A stretch of 64,000 bases of DNA, taken from Petrotoga mexicana DSM 14811 (GTDB lineage: Bacteria > Thermotogota > Thermotogae > Petrotogales > Petrotogaceae). The translations under genes and the position numbers were made by a program. Location: NCBI RefSeq assembly GCF_002895565.1, contig NZ_AZRN01000006.1, forward strand, positions 29,301 to 93,300, given 5' to 3'. The notes under the pieces are model-generated. The model saw only the letters and a list, made by a program, of their open reading frames with translations. It ran no database searches and was not told the DNA's origin. This document shows, one piece after another, positions 27,368 through 35,754 of the stretch (positions within the stretch are counted from its first letter, which is position 1; the number at the start of each line of letters is the position of its first letter).

Positions 27368-28234
27368 ATGGAATTTCTAAAATTATTAGAGTTTAAAGAT
27401 TTCTTTGACAAGAAGATAAAGAATTTTTTCGAAAATTTGGAGCTGGGAAATCATTTAAAAAATCCATTGTTTTATTACATAGCAAACGGAGGCAAGAGAC
27501 TAAGACCATGGATTATATATAACTTTGGGCAGCTAGCCTCCGCAAATAAAAAGAATTTAATGGACATTGCGATAGCTATAGAAATTTTACACTCTTCATC
27601 TTTAATACATGATGATCTACCTGCCTTAGACAACGCAAAGTTAAGAAGAGGAGGACTCGCAAACCATTTAAAGTTTGGAGAATATAAAGCCATACTAGCA
27701 GGAGATTATGGATTTACTCTTCCACTACAGATTATTTCCAATTTAGATAATATAAACGAAGGAAATAAACTTCTTTTAATGAATTATTTTATAAAGACCA
27801 TTTTAAAATTGTTTGAAGGAGAAATGGAAGACTTAATCTTTGAAAAAGAAGATAGAGATGTGAGTGAAAAAGAAATTCTTGGAATGTATTCGAAGAAAAC
27901 AGGTGCAGTTTTTGGCTTTTGTTTTGCATCTCCCTTTTTAATAAACGGAGAAGTACAGCTAGCTAAAGAAATGAATATAATAGGAACTGATTTCGGTGTT
28001 TCTTTCCAAATTTTCGATGATATAAAAGATGTCTTTACTACGGAAGAAGATATTGGAAAAGAAACTAATAAAGATGTAAACAAAAAAACTCTTTTAAATT
28101 TTTATAACTATAAAGAAACTCAAATAATTGCCGATAATATCTATAGAAGTGTTTTACAAAAATTGGAAGAACTTAACCTAAAAGAACTATCCATAATTTT
28201 GAAAGAAGTTCGAAAGACTATAGAAACAAGTTAA
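27368..28234 (+). CDS. Polyprenyl diphosphate synthase (FPP/GGPP type)
   Basis: 288 residues. First aspartate-rich motif HDDLPALDNAKLRRG (DDxxxxD form, typical of bacterial FPP/GGPP synthases) and second motif FQIFDDIKD (DDxxD), with GGKRLRPW near the start. It condenses isopentenyl diphosphate onto allylic substrates in the cytoplasm. The size of the product cannot be fixed by eye. The ATG at 27368 follows GAGGTGA closely; a TTG at 27365 is the alternative. Confidence 0.9.
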   Translation: MEFLKLLEFKDFFDKKIKNFFENLELGNHLKNPLFYYIANGGKRLRPWIIYNFGQLASANKKNLMDIAIAIEILHSSSLIHDDLPALDNAKLRRGGLANHLKFGEYKAILAGDYGFTLPLQIISNLDNINEGNKLLLMNYFIKTILKLFEGEMEDLIFEKEDRDVSEKEILGMYSKKTGAVFGFCFASPFLINGEVQLAKEMNIIGTDFGVSFQIFDDIKDVFTTEEDIGKETNKDVNKKTLLNFYNYKETQIIADNIYRSVLQKLEELNLKELSIILKEVRKTIETS

Positions 28235-28302
28235 CAATCTAAAAAGGAGTTGACTGAGTTATAAAATTCAAACCTTTTAACTTTTTAAATAAAATTAGAT
28301 AT

Positions 28303-30657
28303 ATGGAAAAAAAATACAAAATTCTTTTATTTATTATTGTAATTGCTGTTGTGATACTTGTTTTTTCCCTCATTTTTAAAAACATCTTTTGGCCTTCAAA
28401 TAAGATAACTCCTTCTTCTACAAATATTCAAATAGTTGTACCTGATTTTTCTTTTTCTTCAAAGAAAAACATTGACATTAAAGTCTTAGATAGAAGTTCT
28501 TCAGAATATCAAGAATTGATCAATTACAAAAATTTTTATGGGGAGATATATAAAATTACTTTCTCAGATGAAAGTAATGAATCCTCTATTTTACCAATTA
28601 CTGTAAGATACAGGATTCCAAAAGATAATTACTTTGGAGATAACTTCGTTAATTTCTCCTTAGCTTACATTACACAGGAAGATCCTCCTGTTATCTCTGA
28701 ATTCAGCGGGGAAAAAATAGTAAAAATAGAGGACGAGTATTACATAGAAGCACAAACATTCCAAATAACTAAAGTAAATTATATAGGTCTAGTCATTGAA
28801 TCTCCACAAGAATCATCTAGTGGACTCAAGGTTATAAAAGAATCACCCCCAACTCTTGAACCTGATATTATTTTAATTCCTGGAACGGATCTTAACTTCC
28901 TTGGAAAGGTAATGAATATACCTGAAAATGGCTATCCACAATCTTTTTGGTCCTCCCTTTTTCCAAATAGAACCATTTGGAGTTACAATTACCCATTGAC
29001 ATCTACAAGAAGCAAAAATTACAATGATTCTTTTGTTAGTTTTGTTGAAAGAACAGGGATTAATAGCTATATAGAATTTGAAGGAAGGCGACTCGCTCAA
29101 GAACTTTCTAGATTTCCCAATAAAAAGTTTGATATCATTGCACATGGCATTGGTGGATTAATTGCTCGATATGCTTTAGAGTCCAGTCAAACAATTCAAA
29201 ATGTGGAAAATTTAGTACTCATTTCTACTCCAAACAAAGGAAGCAATCTCGCAAATCCTCTTTTTTTCAATTTGCTCTTCGGGAAAAACACGGAAATATT
29301 ATCTCAATACTTTAATGTTGAAGATAGCGCAATATTAAAAATCACCTTGCAAATCAGTTCTTATCTAGATCAAATCAATTCGTACTATGAAGATCTTATT
29401 CCTGACTCTGAGTTTCTAAATAAGTTAGACTCTTTTGGTATAAGAAATGACATCAGATATTTATCGGTTATTGGTAATAACCCTGAAATAGAGGAAGACT
29501 TATCGAACAAATATATTTCCAGACTGTATCCAGAATTTGTGCAAGGAAAGGGAGATGGAATAGTAAGTGTTGACAGCGCCAACTTAGAAGGTATTGAAAA
29601 AACTTATTATTCTAAAAAAAGCTTTTATGAAATTTACAATGATCCTGACGTTTTAAAGGAAATAGTTAATTTTTTAGAAGAATCTGTCCCATCATATTCA
29701 GTGGAGCCTTTTAAAGATGATAATTTTGTCGAATACACATACGAAACTGAAGACGGAAACAGCTCTAGCGACCAAAGTAAAAATACCCACCCCAGTATAA
29801 TTTCGTCTTTTACCCTTCCATCACAGTATAAGGAAAGTTCAATTTTACTAAATCCAGTGAAGCAAGGAGAAATAGATGAAGATACACTGAGCATTATTGC
29901 AGTGGGAGAAAATATTTATTTTAAAAGTCCTAATTCTATTTACAACAGCAAACTAGAAAAAATATTTTCAAACAAAATTATGGGAGGATTACTATTTAAC
30001 AACAAATACTATATATCTACCATTGATGGTATATACATTTTGAATGAAAACGGCAAAATTGATAAAATTAATTCAGAAATACCTTCTAAAGGTACCGAAA
30101 TTTACTATTTACCAAATATAGGGTTTTTAAGTGTAGAATATGAATCAAACAATTGTAACGTTTATCTCAACGATTCCTTGATAAATCAAGGCAGCAATTT
30201 TATATCATTAAAAGTAATAAATGGGGAAATATATGTCATCTTTGAGGATAAAATAACAAAACTACAAAATAAAGATGTCGTAGAATTAATAAATACTTCC
30301 ACCATTCAAGAAGTTTTAGAAACTCAGTTTGGGGAGATTACTGATTTTGCTTTATATAACAACAATTATTTTATTTTATTTTCAAATTATAAATTAGTTC
30401 TTTGGAATAGTTCAAAAAATGGATTACAACTTATAGAAGACGGAAATATAGGAAGATTAAAATTACAAATATTTAATGATAAATTATTTGTTTTCGGAAA
30501 AGATTATGTGAGCTACATACTTTTAAAAGAAGTTACTTTTCCTGGTTTTTTCCAAAGATTTGAAAGACACATAATTGATGTCCTTATCGATAAAAACGGC
30601 AAAGGATGGATAGTCACCAAAAATAACCGAATTGAAATAATTACATTTTCTTTGTGA
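28303..30657 (+). CDS. Membrane-anchored lipase-like alpha/beta-hydrolase without catalytic serine, with C-terminal propeller-like region
   Basis: 784 residues from the first ATG. One N-terminal transmembrane helix (about 5-27), a beta-rich stretch, then an alpha/beta-hydrolase region from about 190: IILIPGTDLNFLG, DIIAHGIGGLIARYALESS and LISTPNKGSNLA. The nucleophile elbow reads AHGIG instead of GHSxG, so the expected serine (residue 282, codon GGC at 29146) is glycine. A lipase-like acid segment GDGIVSVDSA is kept. Residues 530-784 are beta-rich repeats resembling a propeller. No SD precedes the ATG at 28303. AAAAAGGAG at 28241-28249 instead points to a start near GTT 28258 or ATA 28261, adding about 14 basic residues. 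Confidence 0.7.
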   Translation: MEKKYKILLFIIVIAVVILVFSLIFKNIFWPSNKITPSSTNIQIVVPDFSFSSKKNIDIKVLDRSSSEYQELINYKNFYGEIYKITFSDESNESSILPITVRYRIPKDNYFGDNFVNFSLAYITQEDPPVISEFSGEKIVKIEDEYYIEAQTFQITKVNYIGLVIESPQESSSGLKVIKESPPTLEPDIILIPGTDLNFLGKVMNIPENGYPQSFWSSLFPNRTIWSYNYPLTSTRSKNYNDSFVSFVERTGINSYIEFEGRRLAQELSRFPNKKFDIIAHGIGGLIARYALESSQTIQNVENLVLISTPNKGSNLANPLFFNLLFGKNTEILSQYFNVEDSAILKITLQISSYLDQINSYYEDLIPDSEFLNKLDSFGIRNDIRYLSVIGNNPEIEEDLSNKYISRLYPEFVQGKGDGIVSVDSANLEGIEKTYYSKKSFYEIYNDPDVLKEIVNFLEESVPSYSVEPFKDDNFVEYTYETEDGNSSSDQSKNTHPSIISSFTLPSQYKESSILLNPVKQGEIDEDTLSIIAVGENIYFKSPNSIYNSKLEKIFSNKIMGGLLFNNKYYISTIDGIYILNENGKIDKINSEIPSKGTEIYYLPNIGFLSVEYESNNCNVYLNDSLINQGSNFISLKVINGEIYVIFEDKITKLQNKDVVELINTSTIQEVLETQFGEITDFALYNNNYFILFSNYKLVLWNSSKNGLQLIEDGNIGRLKLQIFNDKLFVFGKDYVSYILLKEVTFPGFFQRFERHIIDVLIDKNGKGWIVTKNNRIEIITFSL

Positions 30658-30689
30658 GGTGAATCATCGTTAAGAAAGTACTCACTCTG

Positions 30690-31784
30690 TTGATAATTCT
30701 GCTCCAAATAATGTTGATATTTGCTGATAATTACGAAGTTGCCTACGAATACTATATGAATGGCTTAAAGTACTATAGAAATGCCCAATATGATTTGGCT
30801 CAAGATTTTTTTGAAGAAGCTTTGCAACTATCACCTAGATTAGAAAGTGAAATACCCGATATAAAATTGTATTTAGGGTTATCTGCATTTCACAACAAAG
30901 ATTACGCTACAGCTAAAATATATTTGCAGCCATTTAAGGATATTCCTATTGTGGATGAAGCTCTAAGAGTTATTGAATCTTTACCCTCCGAATCAGATGC
31001 TTTCGACGCTTCAAATCTAAAAATCAACAATACTCAATCTCCTGAAAAAGAACAGCAAAATTTTAATTTTTTAACCTTTTTTACTATAATGTTAATAATA
31101 TTTGTTATTTCCTTGGCGGCCTCATTTTTTACCGTTTTTTTGATACGTAAACATGTCTCTTTTGAAAAAAAAGAAAATGAGTTAAATGATTTGAAAATAC
31201 TAACCAATATAGACAAAGTTGAAACCCAAGAAATCAAATACAAAACAATAGACCAATTTGATGAACCACACATAAAAAAAGTTTGGAAAGTATCATCCCC
31301 TTTAAAAAAACTTATAGGGATAACTTCAAATGAAGATGTTTCTCCAAATGAAAATAACGTATCGAAAGGTCCCAAGGAAGGAAAACTAAATGAGATAGAA
31401 AACCTTGAAAACAAACTTGATAAAGATATAAACGATATCTTAAAAGAATCAAACCTTGAAGAGATAGAGGAAATTCTAAATGAGTTAGAAGGTAATGGTG
31501 AAAAAAATAGCATTCAAGAAGCAGATACTCTTGAAGAGGAAAGTAATGAAAAAAACCAAGAAGAATATTCTCACTTGGAAGATGCTATAAAACCTGATTC
31601 TGAGATAAAAAATAACTTTTCTTCGATAATGGAAAAAGAAGAAAAAGAATTATCATTTGAAGATGATCTAGATAATGACTTATTTGATATAATTAAGGAA
31701 TTAGAAACAAAAAAACTTTCTCAAAATAATTTACAAAAATTCTTTCATAAATTATTTTATGATGTTAACAAGGAAAAAATATAA
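30690..31784 (+). CDS. Secreted/membrane TPR-repeat protein
   Basis: 364 residues from a TTG at 30690. Residues 10-90 hold TPR-like helices (EYYMNGLKYYRNAQYDLAQD, FFEEALQLSPRLE, then YLGLSAFHNKDYATAKIYLQ). A second transmembrane helix lies near 128-150, and the remainder is a highly acidic, low-complexity cytoplasmic-type tail with many Glu/Asn/Lys. A better signal peptide (xKKVLTLLIILLQIMLIFA) begins upstream, but only ATC-ATC-GTT codons separate its KK from a TGA stop at 30660-30662. Start at a near-cognate codon (30663-30669) after GAGGTGA is therefore likely. Partner of the preceding lipase-like gene; function unknown. Confidence 0.7.
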   Translation: MIILLQIMLIFADNYEVAYEYYMNGLKYYRNAQYDLAQDFFEEALQLSPRLESEIPDIKLYLGLSAFHNKDYATAKIYLQPFKDIPIVDEALRVIESLPSESDAFDASNLKINNTQSPEKEQQNFNFLTFFTIMLIIFVISLAASFFTVFLIRKHVSFEKKENELNDLKILTNIDKVETQEIKYKTIDQFDEPHIKKVWKVSSPLKKLIGITSNEDVSPNENNVSKGPKEGKLNEIENLENKLDKDINDILKESNLEEIEEILNELEGNGEKNSIQEADTLEEESNEKNQEEYSHLEDAIKPDSEIKNNFSSIMEKEEKELSFEDDLDNDLFDIIKELETKKLSQNNLQKFFHKLFYDVNKEKI

Positions 31785-31799
31785 TCAAAATATGAAATA

Positions 31800-31828
31800 T
31801 TGATTTTCTTTATAATTATTGGTATAAT
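31800..31828 (+). promoter_or_regulatory. tRNA-Gly promoter
   Basis: TTGATT (31800-31805), 17-base spacer, TATAAT (31823-31828), 30 bases before the tRNA. Confidence 0.88.
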
Positions 31829-31858
31829 ATATTTGATCAAAAGTAAAGAATGTCAGAT

Positions 31859-31934
31859 GCGGATGTGGCTCAGTTGGTAGAGCTCCAGCTTCCCAAGCTG
31901 GGAGTCGCGGGTTCGAGTCCCGTCATCCGCTCCA
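31859..31934 (+). tRNA. tRNA-Gly (anticodon CCC)
   Basis: 76 bases folding as a full cloverleaf. The 7-bp acceptor is GCGGATG/CATCCGC, the anticodon stem CCAGC/GCTGG has loop TTCCCAA (anticodon CCC, reading GGG), the T arm is CGGGTTCGAGTCCCG, and CCA is encoded. Discriminator base U. Confidence 0.97.
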
Positions 31935-31942
31935 AAAATGAA

Positions 31943-31967
31943 AGGGGCTAAATGAAGCTCCTTTTTT
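31943..31967 (+). terminator. Terminator after tRNA-Gly
   Basis: GGGGCT / AGCTCC stem (one G-U pair) with a 6-base loop and a run of six T. It may end the tRNA transcript before rsmD. Confidence 0.7.
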
Positions 31968-31986
31968 GTTTGAATGAGGTGTAAAG

Positions 31987-32535
31987 ATGGCTTTGAAGAT
32001 TGAAAGTGGCAAATTTAAGAATATTACTATAGAAACAGTTGATGATCGTAGGACAAGATACACGCCAGCTACTTTAAGAAGGGCTTTAATGAGCATTTTT
32101 GATTTTTCAGGTGCTAACTTTTTGGAGTTTTTTGCAGGTAGCGGCATAATGAGTTTTGAAGTTTTAAGTAATGGGGCAAAAAGCTCCACAATGGTGGATA
32201 TTTCGTCTAAAGCGGTGAGCTCGATTTTAAAAAACGCTGAATCTTTAGGGGTACTAAGTAATATAAAAGTTATAAAATCAGATTTTAGAAAATCTATTAC
32301 AAAACTTTCAGCCGAACAGTTTGATTACATATTTGCTGATCCACCATTTAATAATCATTATGTCCAAGAGTTTTTGAAATTCATAGATTCAAATATATCT
32401 TTAATTAGAAAAGGGGGCTATATCATTATTGAAAAACATAAAAATGAAAAAATTGATTATATACCCAAAAATTTGATTAGGGAAGAAGTAAGAGATTACG
32501 GTGATATTGAAATTCTAATCTTTTTTAAATCTTAA
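31987..32535 (+). CDS. rsmD: 16S rRNA (guanine-966-N2)-methyltransferase RsmD
   Basis: 182-residue SAM-dependent methyltransferase. SAM-binding FLEFFAGSGIMSFEVLSNGA near 45 and the catalytic motif ADPPFNNHY near 117 are intact; the N-terminal RRTRYTPATLR-like DRRTRYTPATLRRAL segment is typical of RsmD. It methylates G966 of 16S rRNA. SD GAGGTG precedes the ATG. It may be co-transcribed with the tRNA by read-through. Confidence 0.93.
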   Translation: MALKIESGKFKNITIETVDDRRTRYTPATLRRALMSIFDFSGANFLEFFAGSGIMSFEVLSNGAKSSTMVDISSKAVSSILKNAESLGVLSNIKVIKSDFRKSITKLSAEQFDYIFADPPFNNHYVQEFLKFIDSNISLIRKGGYIIIEKHKNEKIDYIPKNLIREEVRDYGDIEILIFFKS

Positions 32536-32627
32536 AAAAAGGGCCTTAATAAGGCCCTAATTTGGAAATGAATTCTTCCGGGGACAGAACACTCCAGGAG
32601 GGAGGGTAACCTACAAAAGTGCTCTGT
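32534..32627 (-). ncRNA. Candidate small regulatory RNA with C-rich loop
   Basis: Predicted RNA of about 94 bases. The minus-strand promoter places +1 at about 32627, exactly the first base of a 10-bp hairpin (ACAGAGCACU, 32627-32618, with AGUGUUCUGU, 32593-32584; one G-U pair, no mismatches on this strand). The 24-base loop contains ACCCUCCCUCCU, complementary to Shine-Dalgarno sequences. A linker follows, then a perfect 8-bp terminator stem (32540-32558) and seven U. There is no open reading frame of note. It matches no SRP, 6S, tmRNA or riboswitch core I recognise. Confidence 0.68.
32540..32558 (-). terminator. Terminator of the candidate sRNA
   Basis: AGGGCCTT-ATT-AAGGCCCT perfect stem followed by T7 on the minus strand. 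On the plus strand it also lies right after rsmD but with only a short T run. Confidence 0.85.
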
Positions 32628-32633
32628 AGAGAT

Positions 32634-32661
32634 ATTATACATCATGAAATTTTTTTCTCAA
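32634..32661 (-). promoter_or_regulatory. Promoter of the candidate sRNA
   Basis: Minus strand TTGAGA (32656-32661), 16-base spacer, TATAAT (32634-32639). It lies downstream of the phosphatase stop codon, so it would start a separate transcript. Confidence 0.72.
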
Positions 32662-32723
32662 AACCCAATTATAGGCAATTACTTTCAATTAATAGCGATT
32701 AAAGCCGTTTAACTCCATTTAAG

Positions 32724-33926
32724 TCAATAAATCTCAAAAATTGAAAAAATCTCATTATTTGATATTATATTTTTATCAAAGGGAACGTTGGAAAAAAGAG
32801 GTACATAATCTAATGTATGTCCAAAAGTGCCCCAATTTACACCTACAGGATCGTTTAATACATCATAAAAACTTCTAACCACAGACGATTGATAACTTAC
32901 ATTTTTTCCTGAATTCTTTGTATAGTAAAATTCTTTTTCTAAATCAAGTTTTAACCCTAATTTTTCTTGAAACTCTTCATAATTCTTAGATTGGTTAAAT
33001 GTACTTATCATCTTTTCATAAGAAAAAGCACTGGGTTGAAACTTATTAAGAGCTAAAAAACCATCACCTAAACTCAACCCACCCGTTGAATGATCTGCAG
33101 TCACTATGATCAAGGTATCTTGAGGATATTGCTTATAAAAATCGATAGCAACCTTCACTGCCTTGTCAAAATCTAATATTTCGTTTATCATTGAATAAGT
33201 ATCATGTGCATGTGCAGCGTGATCGATTCTTCCCCCTTCTATTAAAATGAAAAAAGGAGAACCATTAAATTTACTCAATGCATAATTTAACGTTTCTTCT
33301 AACGTTACTCTGTTTGGATCATCCGTTAAAAAGGGGAAATTCCCATAATATAACATAACAATTTCATCATCAAGAGACGGAATCCTATCAAGTGTTTCTG
33401 TGTAAAAATATCCGTACTCTTTTGTGTTGCTATCCTTAAGATAAGCTTTTCCTCCCCCTATGAAAAGATCAAAATTACTTTCTAAAAGATCTTGCGTTAT
33501 CTTTTGGTAATCTTTTCTATTTTCAACGAAAGCATAAGCACCCGCAGGGGTAGCATCAATGATGGTGTTGGTTGTTATGACACCAATTTTGTACCCTTGT
33601 TTTTTTAGTTCATAAGTAATGGGAAGTATTTTTTCATCATCAGGATTAATGTTTATTCTATCGTTGTAGGTTTTTTCTTTAGATAAAATTGCTGTTATGG
33701 CTCCTGCTGAATCCGTTACACCATTCATCGAAGAAGTTTCAACCATTCCATAGTAAGGTAATTCTAGGATGTGTAGTTGATCTGTGTATAAATATTGCTT
33801 ATACATATTAGATAACTGCATGTGTGGAATTCCCATTCCATCAGCTATAAACAAAAAAACATAGTCAAATGAAAAAGAAAGATAAACTAAAAGAGTAATG
33901 AGAAAAACCAACAAAATTTTTTTCAC
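32724..33926 (-). CDS. Alkaline phosphatase
   Basis: 400 residues from the GTG at 33926 (AAGGTG upstream); the ATG at 33941 adds five residues without an SD. An N-terminal signal peptide (KKILLVFLITLLVYLSFSF) is followed by the metal-site motif FLFIADGMGIPH, the active-site serine in GVTDSAGAITA, EGGRIDHAAHAHD and TADHSTGG. It is an exported phosphomonoesterase of the PhoA superfamily. It is followed by the sRNA promoter. The preceding metalloprotease-like gene ends 18 bases upstream of this GTG. Confidence 0.92.
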   Translation of the reverse strand: MKKILLVFLITLLVYLSFSFDYVFLFIADGMGIPHMQLSNMYKQYLYTDQLHILELPYYGMVETSSMNGVTDSAGAITAILSKEKTYNDRININPDDEKILPITYELKKQGYKIGVITTNTIIDATPAGAYAFVENRKDYQKITQDLLESNFDLFIGGGKAYLKDSNTKEYGYFYTETLDRIPSLDDEIVMLYYGNFPFLTDDPNRVTLEETLNYALSKFNGSPFFILIEGGRIDHAAHAHDTYSMINEILDFDKAVKVAIDFYKQYPQDTLIIVTADHSTGGLSLGDGFLALNKFQPSAFSYEKMISTFNQSKNYEEFQEKLGLKLDLEKEFYYTKNSGKNVSYQSSVVRSFYDVLNDPVGVNWGTFGHTLDYVPLFSNVPFDKNIISNNEIFSIFEIY

Positions 33927-33944
33927 TTTTAACACCTTCATTGT

Positions 33945-34763
33945 TTAATTAATGTTTTCAAATAAATTTTCAAAACTTTTATCATCTAATCTATCAAAAT
34001 TATTTAAAATATATCTTTCTATATCAAATATTTTTTCTTTGTCAAAATCCAATCTTTCCATGAAGGATATTACACTTTCTCCATAAGGCTCATCATAAAA
34101 ACCTGTTTTTTTTAGTTCAAGTTCTTCAAAATACTGCTCTGAAGAAACCTCTCTAAGAAACAATAATGAATTGGTTTCTGCTAAGATTTCGTGCCAAGTA
34201 TCCTTTGGGGAGGTTTTCACCTTGTAACCGAAAAAATAATGAGATAACTCATGAACTAAATCCTTGATAGAATCAACAACGTAAACACTTGGCAAAACTT
34301 GAAAAGACCTACTTTGATTCATATAAAGAATATACAAGGGTTCATCGATCTCTGAAACATTTTCCAAAAAATCTTTAGATTCAACAATCCAATTCTCTAA
34401 CCATTTTTCGTTGTAGAAAACATTATCAAGGTGATAAAGAGTATTTTTGTTTTTTAAATAAACCATTGCCGACGAATCGTTGCTCTGTTTTTGAACTAAA
34501 GAATCTCCATTTTGACGTAGCAAAAATCCGTTTTGTACATTTAACAAAATAAACTCCTCAAAAGGTATTTCTTCGTAAAAAAAGATAGTTTTCTCTTTAA
34601 AGGTATATTGAATGTCATCATAGAAAATTACCTTTGTTAACCCAGTTGAAAAAATTCTAATATTGTTATCTTCTTCATCAACTAAAGTAACCGGATAAAA
34701 GAAAAAAAATAGAAATAAAGCAAAAATGACAAGTAAAGTCTTTTTCTTATTATCGATGCCCAT
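33945..34763 (-). CDS. Membrane-anchored zinc-metallopeptidase-like protein
   Basis: 272 residues from the ATG at 34763 (AAGGA six bases upstream). One N-terminal membrane helix (about 8-24) precedes a long exported region. VHELSHYFF near 170 is an HExxH zinc motif, followed after 16 residues by WHEILAETNS, which can supply the third ligand (gluzincin-like spacing, though not the exact M1 spacing). I do not recognise the family. It lies directly upstream of alkaline phosphatase. Confidence 0.6.
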   Translation of the reverse strand: MGIDNKKKTLLVIFALFLFFFFYPVTLVDEEDNNIRIFSTGLTKVIFYDDIQYTFKEKTIFFYEEIPFEEFILLNVQNGFLLRQNGDSLVQKQSNDSSAMVYLKNKNTLYHLDNVFYNEKWLENWIVESKDFLENVSEIDEPLYILYMNQSRSFQVLPSVYVVDSIKDLVHELSHYFFGYKVKTSPKDTWHEILAETNSLLFLREVSSEQYFEELELKKTGFYDEPYGESVISFMERLDFDKEKIFDIERYILNNFDRLDDKSFENLFENIN

Positions 34764-34791
34764 CTTAATTCCTTTCTTCACACTTTAAAAA

Positions 34792-35754
34792 TTATCCAAT
34801 TCTTATACTAATTATTATGTAGATTACATACAAAGAAAATAGTATGGAACCTAAACCTCTTCCAACTTTTCTATCTTTTTTCATCATCGTACCAAGCAAC
34901 AAGACCAATGCCAGTAACAGCCCATAAGAAACATCAAAAGTAACCGGTCTATCTGCCTTGGCGCCATTTATCAGTGCTGATATACCCAGTATGGCAGCGA
35001 CGTTGAATGTATTAGAACCAACTATATTTCCCATCACTATATCATCTGAATGTTTGATCGCTGCAACAATAGCGGTAACTAATTCCGGAAGAGAAGTCCC
35101 AATCGCAACTATAGTTACCCCTATCAAAGATTCTGAGATTCCAATATTTTTAGCAAATATAACTGAATTGTTTACCGTCAATTCTCCTCCTATTATCAAC
35201 ATAACCAATCCTAAGGCAGAGAAAGTAATTATTTTAGCCCAAGACTCTTCCTTTTCGACTTTTTTCATTTCGTCGCTTTCGACAAGTTGTTTCCTCATTT
35301 GTTGATCATTTTTTGCCATATAATAGAGATAAGCCATAAAAATAAGCAAAAAAGTTATCAGTATCATACCATCGTATCTAGTTAAAACACTATTCCCTTC
35401 CATTATCATTGCAAATATAACCACTGAAATAATAACCAAAAAAGGCATTTCTATATTTACTGTAGATTTTTGAACTTTTGTTGGGGAGATTAAAAAAGAG
35501 ATTCCTAAAATTAATCCAATATTCGCGACGTTGGATCCAAGAACATTTCCTAATCCTACACTAGCCCCTTTTATTGACGAAGAAATTGTAACAACTAATT
35601 CAGGCGCACTGGTACCAAATGCCACCACCGTCAAACCTGCAAACAGCTCAGAAACACCTACTTTTCTTGTTAATCCAAGGGCTCCTTCTATTAACCTATC
35701 TGCCCCTCTTATTAAGAGAAAAATACCTAAAGCTATTAATAGAATATTTATCAA
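34792..35754 (-). CDS. Calcium/sodium antiporter (CaCA, YrbG type)
   Basis: 320 residues in two inverted halves. Each half has the alpha-repeat motifs: GTSAPELVVTISSS with GSNVANIGLILG, and GTSLPELVTAIVAA with GSNTFNVAAILG. Ten or so hydrophobic helices. It exchanges Ca2+ (or K+-dependent) for Na+ across the inner membrane. Starts with TTG just after the lgt stop. Confidence 0.92.
   Translation of the reverse strand: MINILLIALGIFLLIRGADRLIEGALGLTRKVGVSELFAGLTVVAFGTSAPELVVTISSSIKGASVGLGNVLGSNVANIGLILGISFLISPTKVQKSTVNIEMPFLVIISVVIFAMIMEGNSVLTRYDGMILITFLLIFMAYLYYMAKNDQQMRKQLVESDEMKKVEKEESWAKIITFSALGLVMLIIGGELTVNNSVIFAKNIGISESLIGVTIVAIGTSLPELVTAIVAAIKHSDDIVMGNIVGSNTFNVAAILGISALINGAKADRPVTFDVSYGLLLALVLLLGTMMKKDRKVGRGLGSILFSLYVIYIIISIRIG

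Noticed and set aside
32571..32640. Riboswitch, SRP RNA or 6S RNA at the sRNA locus
   Set aside because: No SRP GGAAGGAAGCAGC-type core, length too short for 6S, and no downstream gene on the same strand to regulate as a riboswitch.
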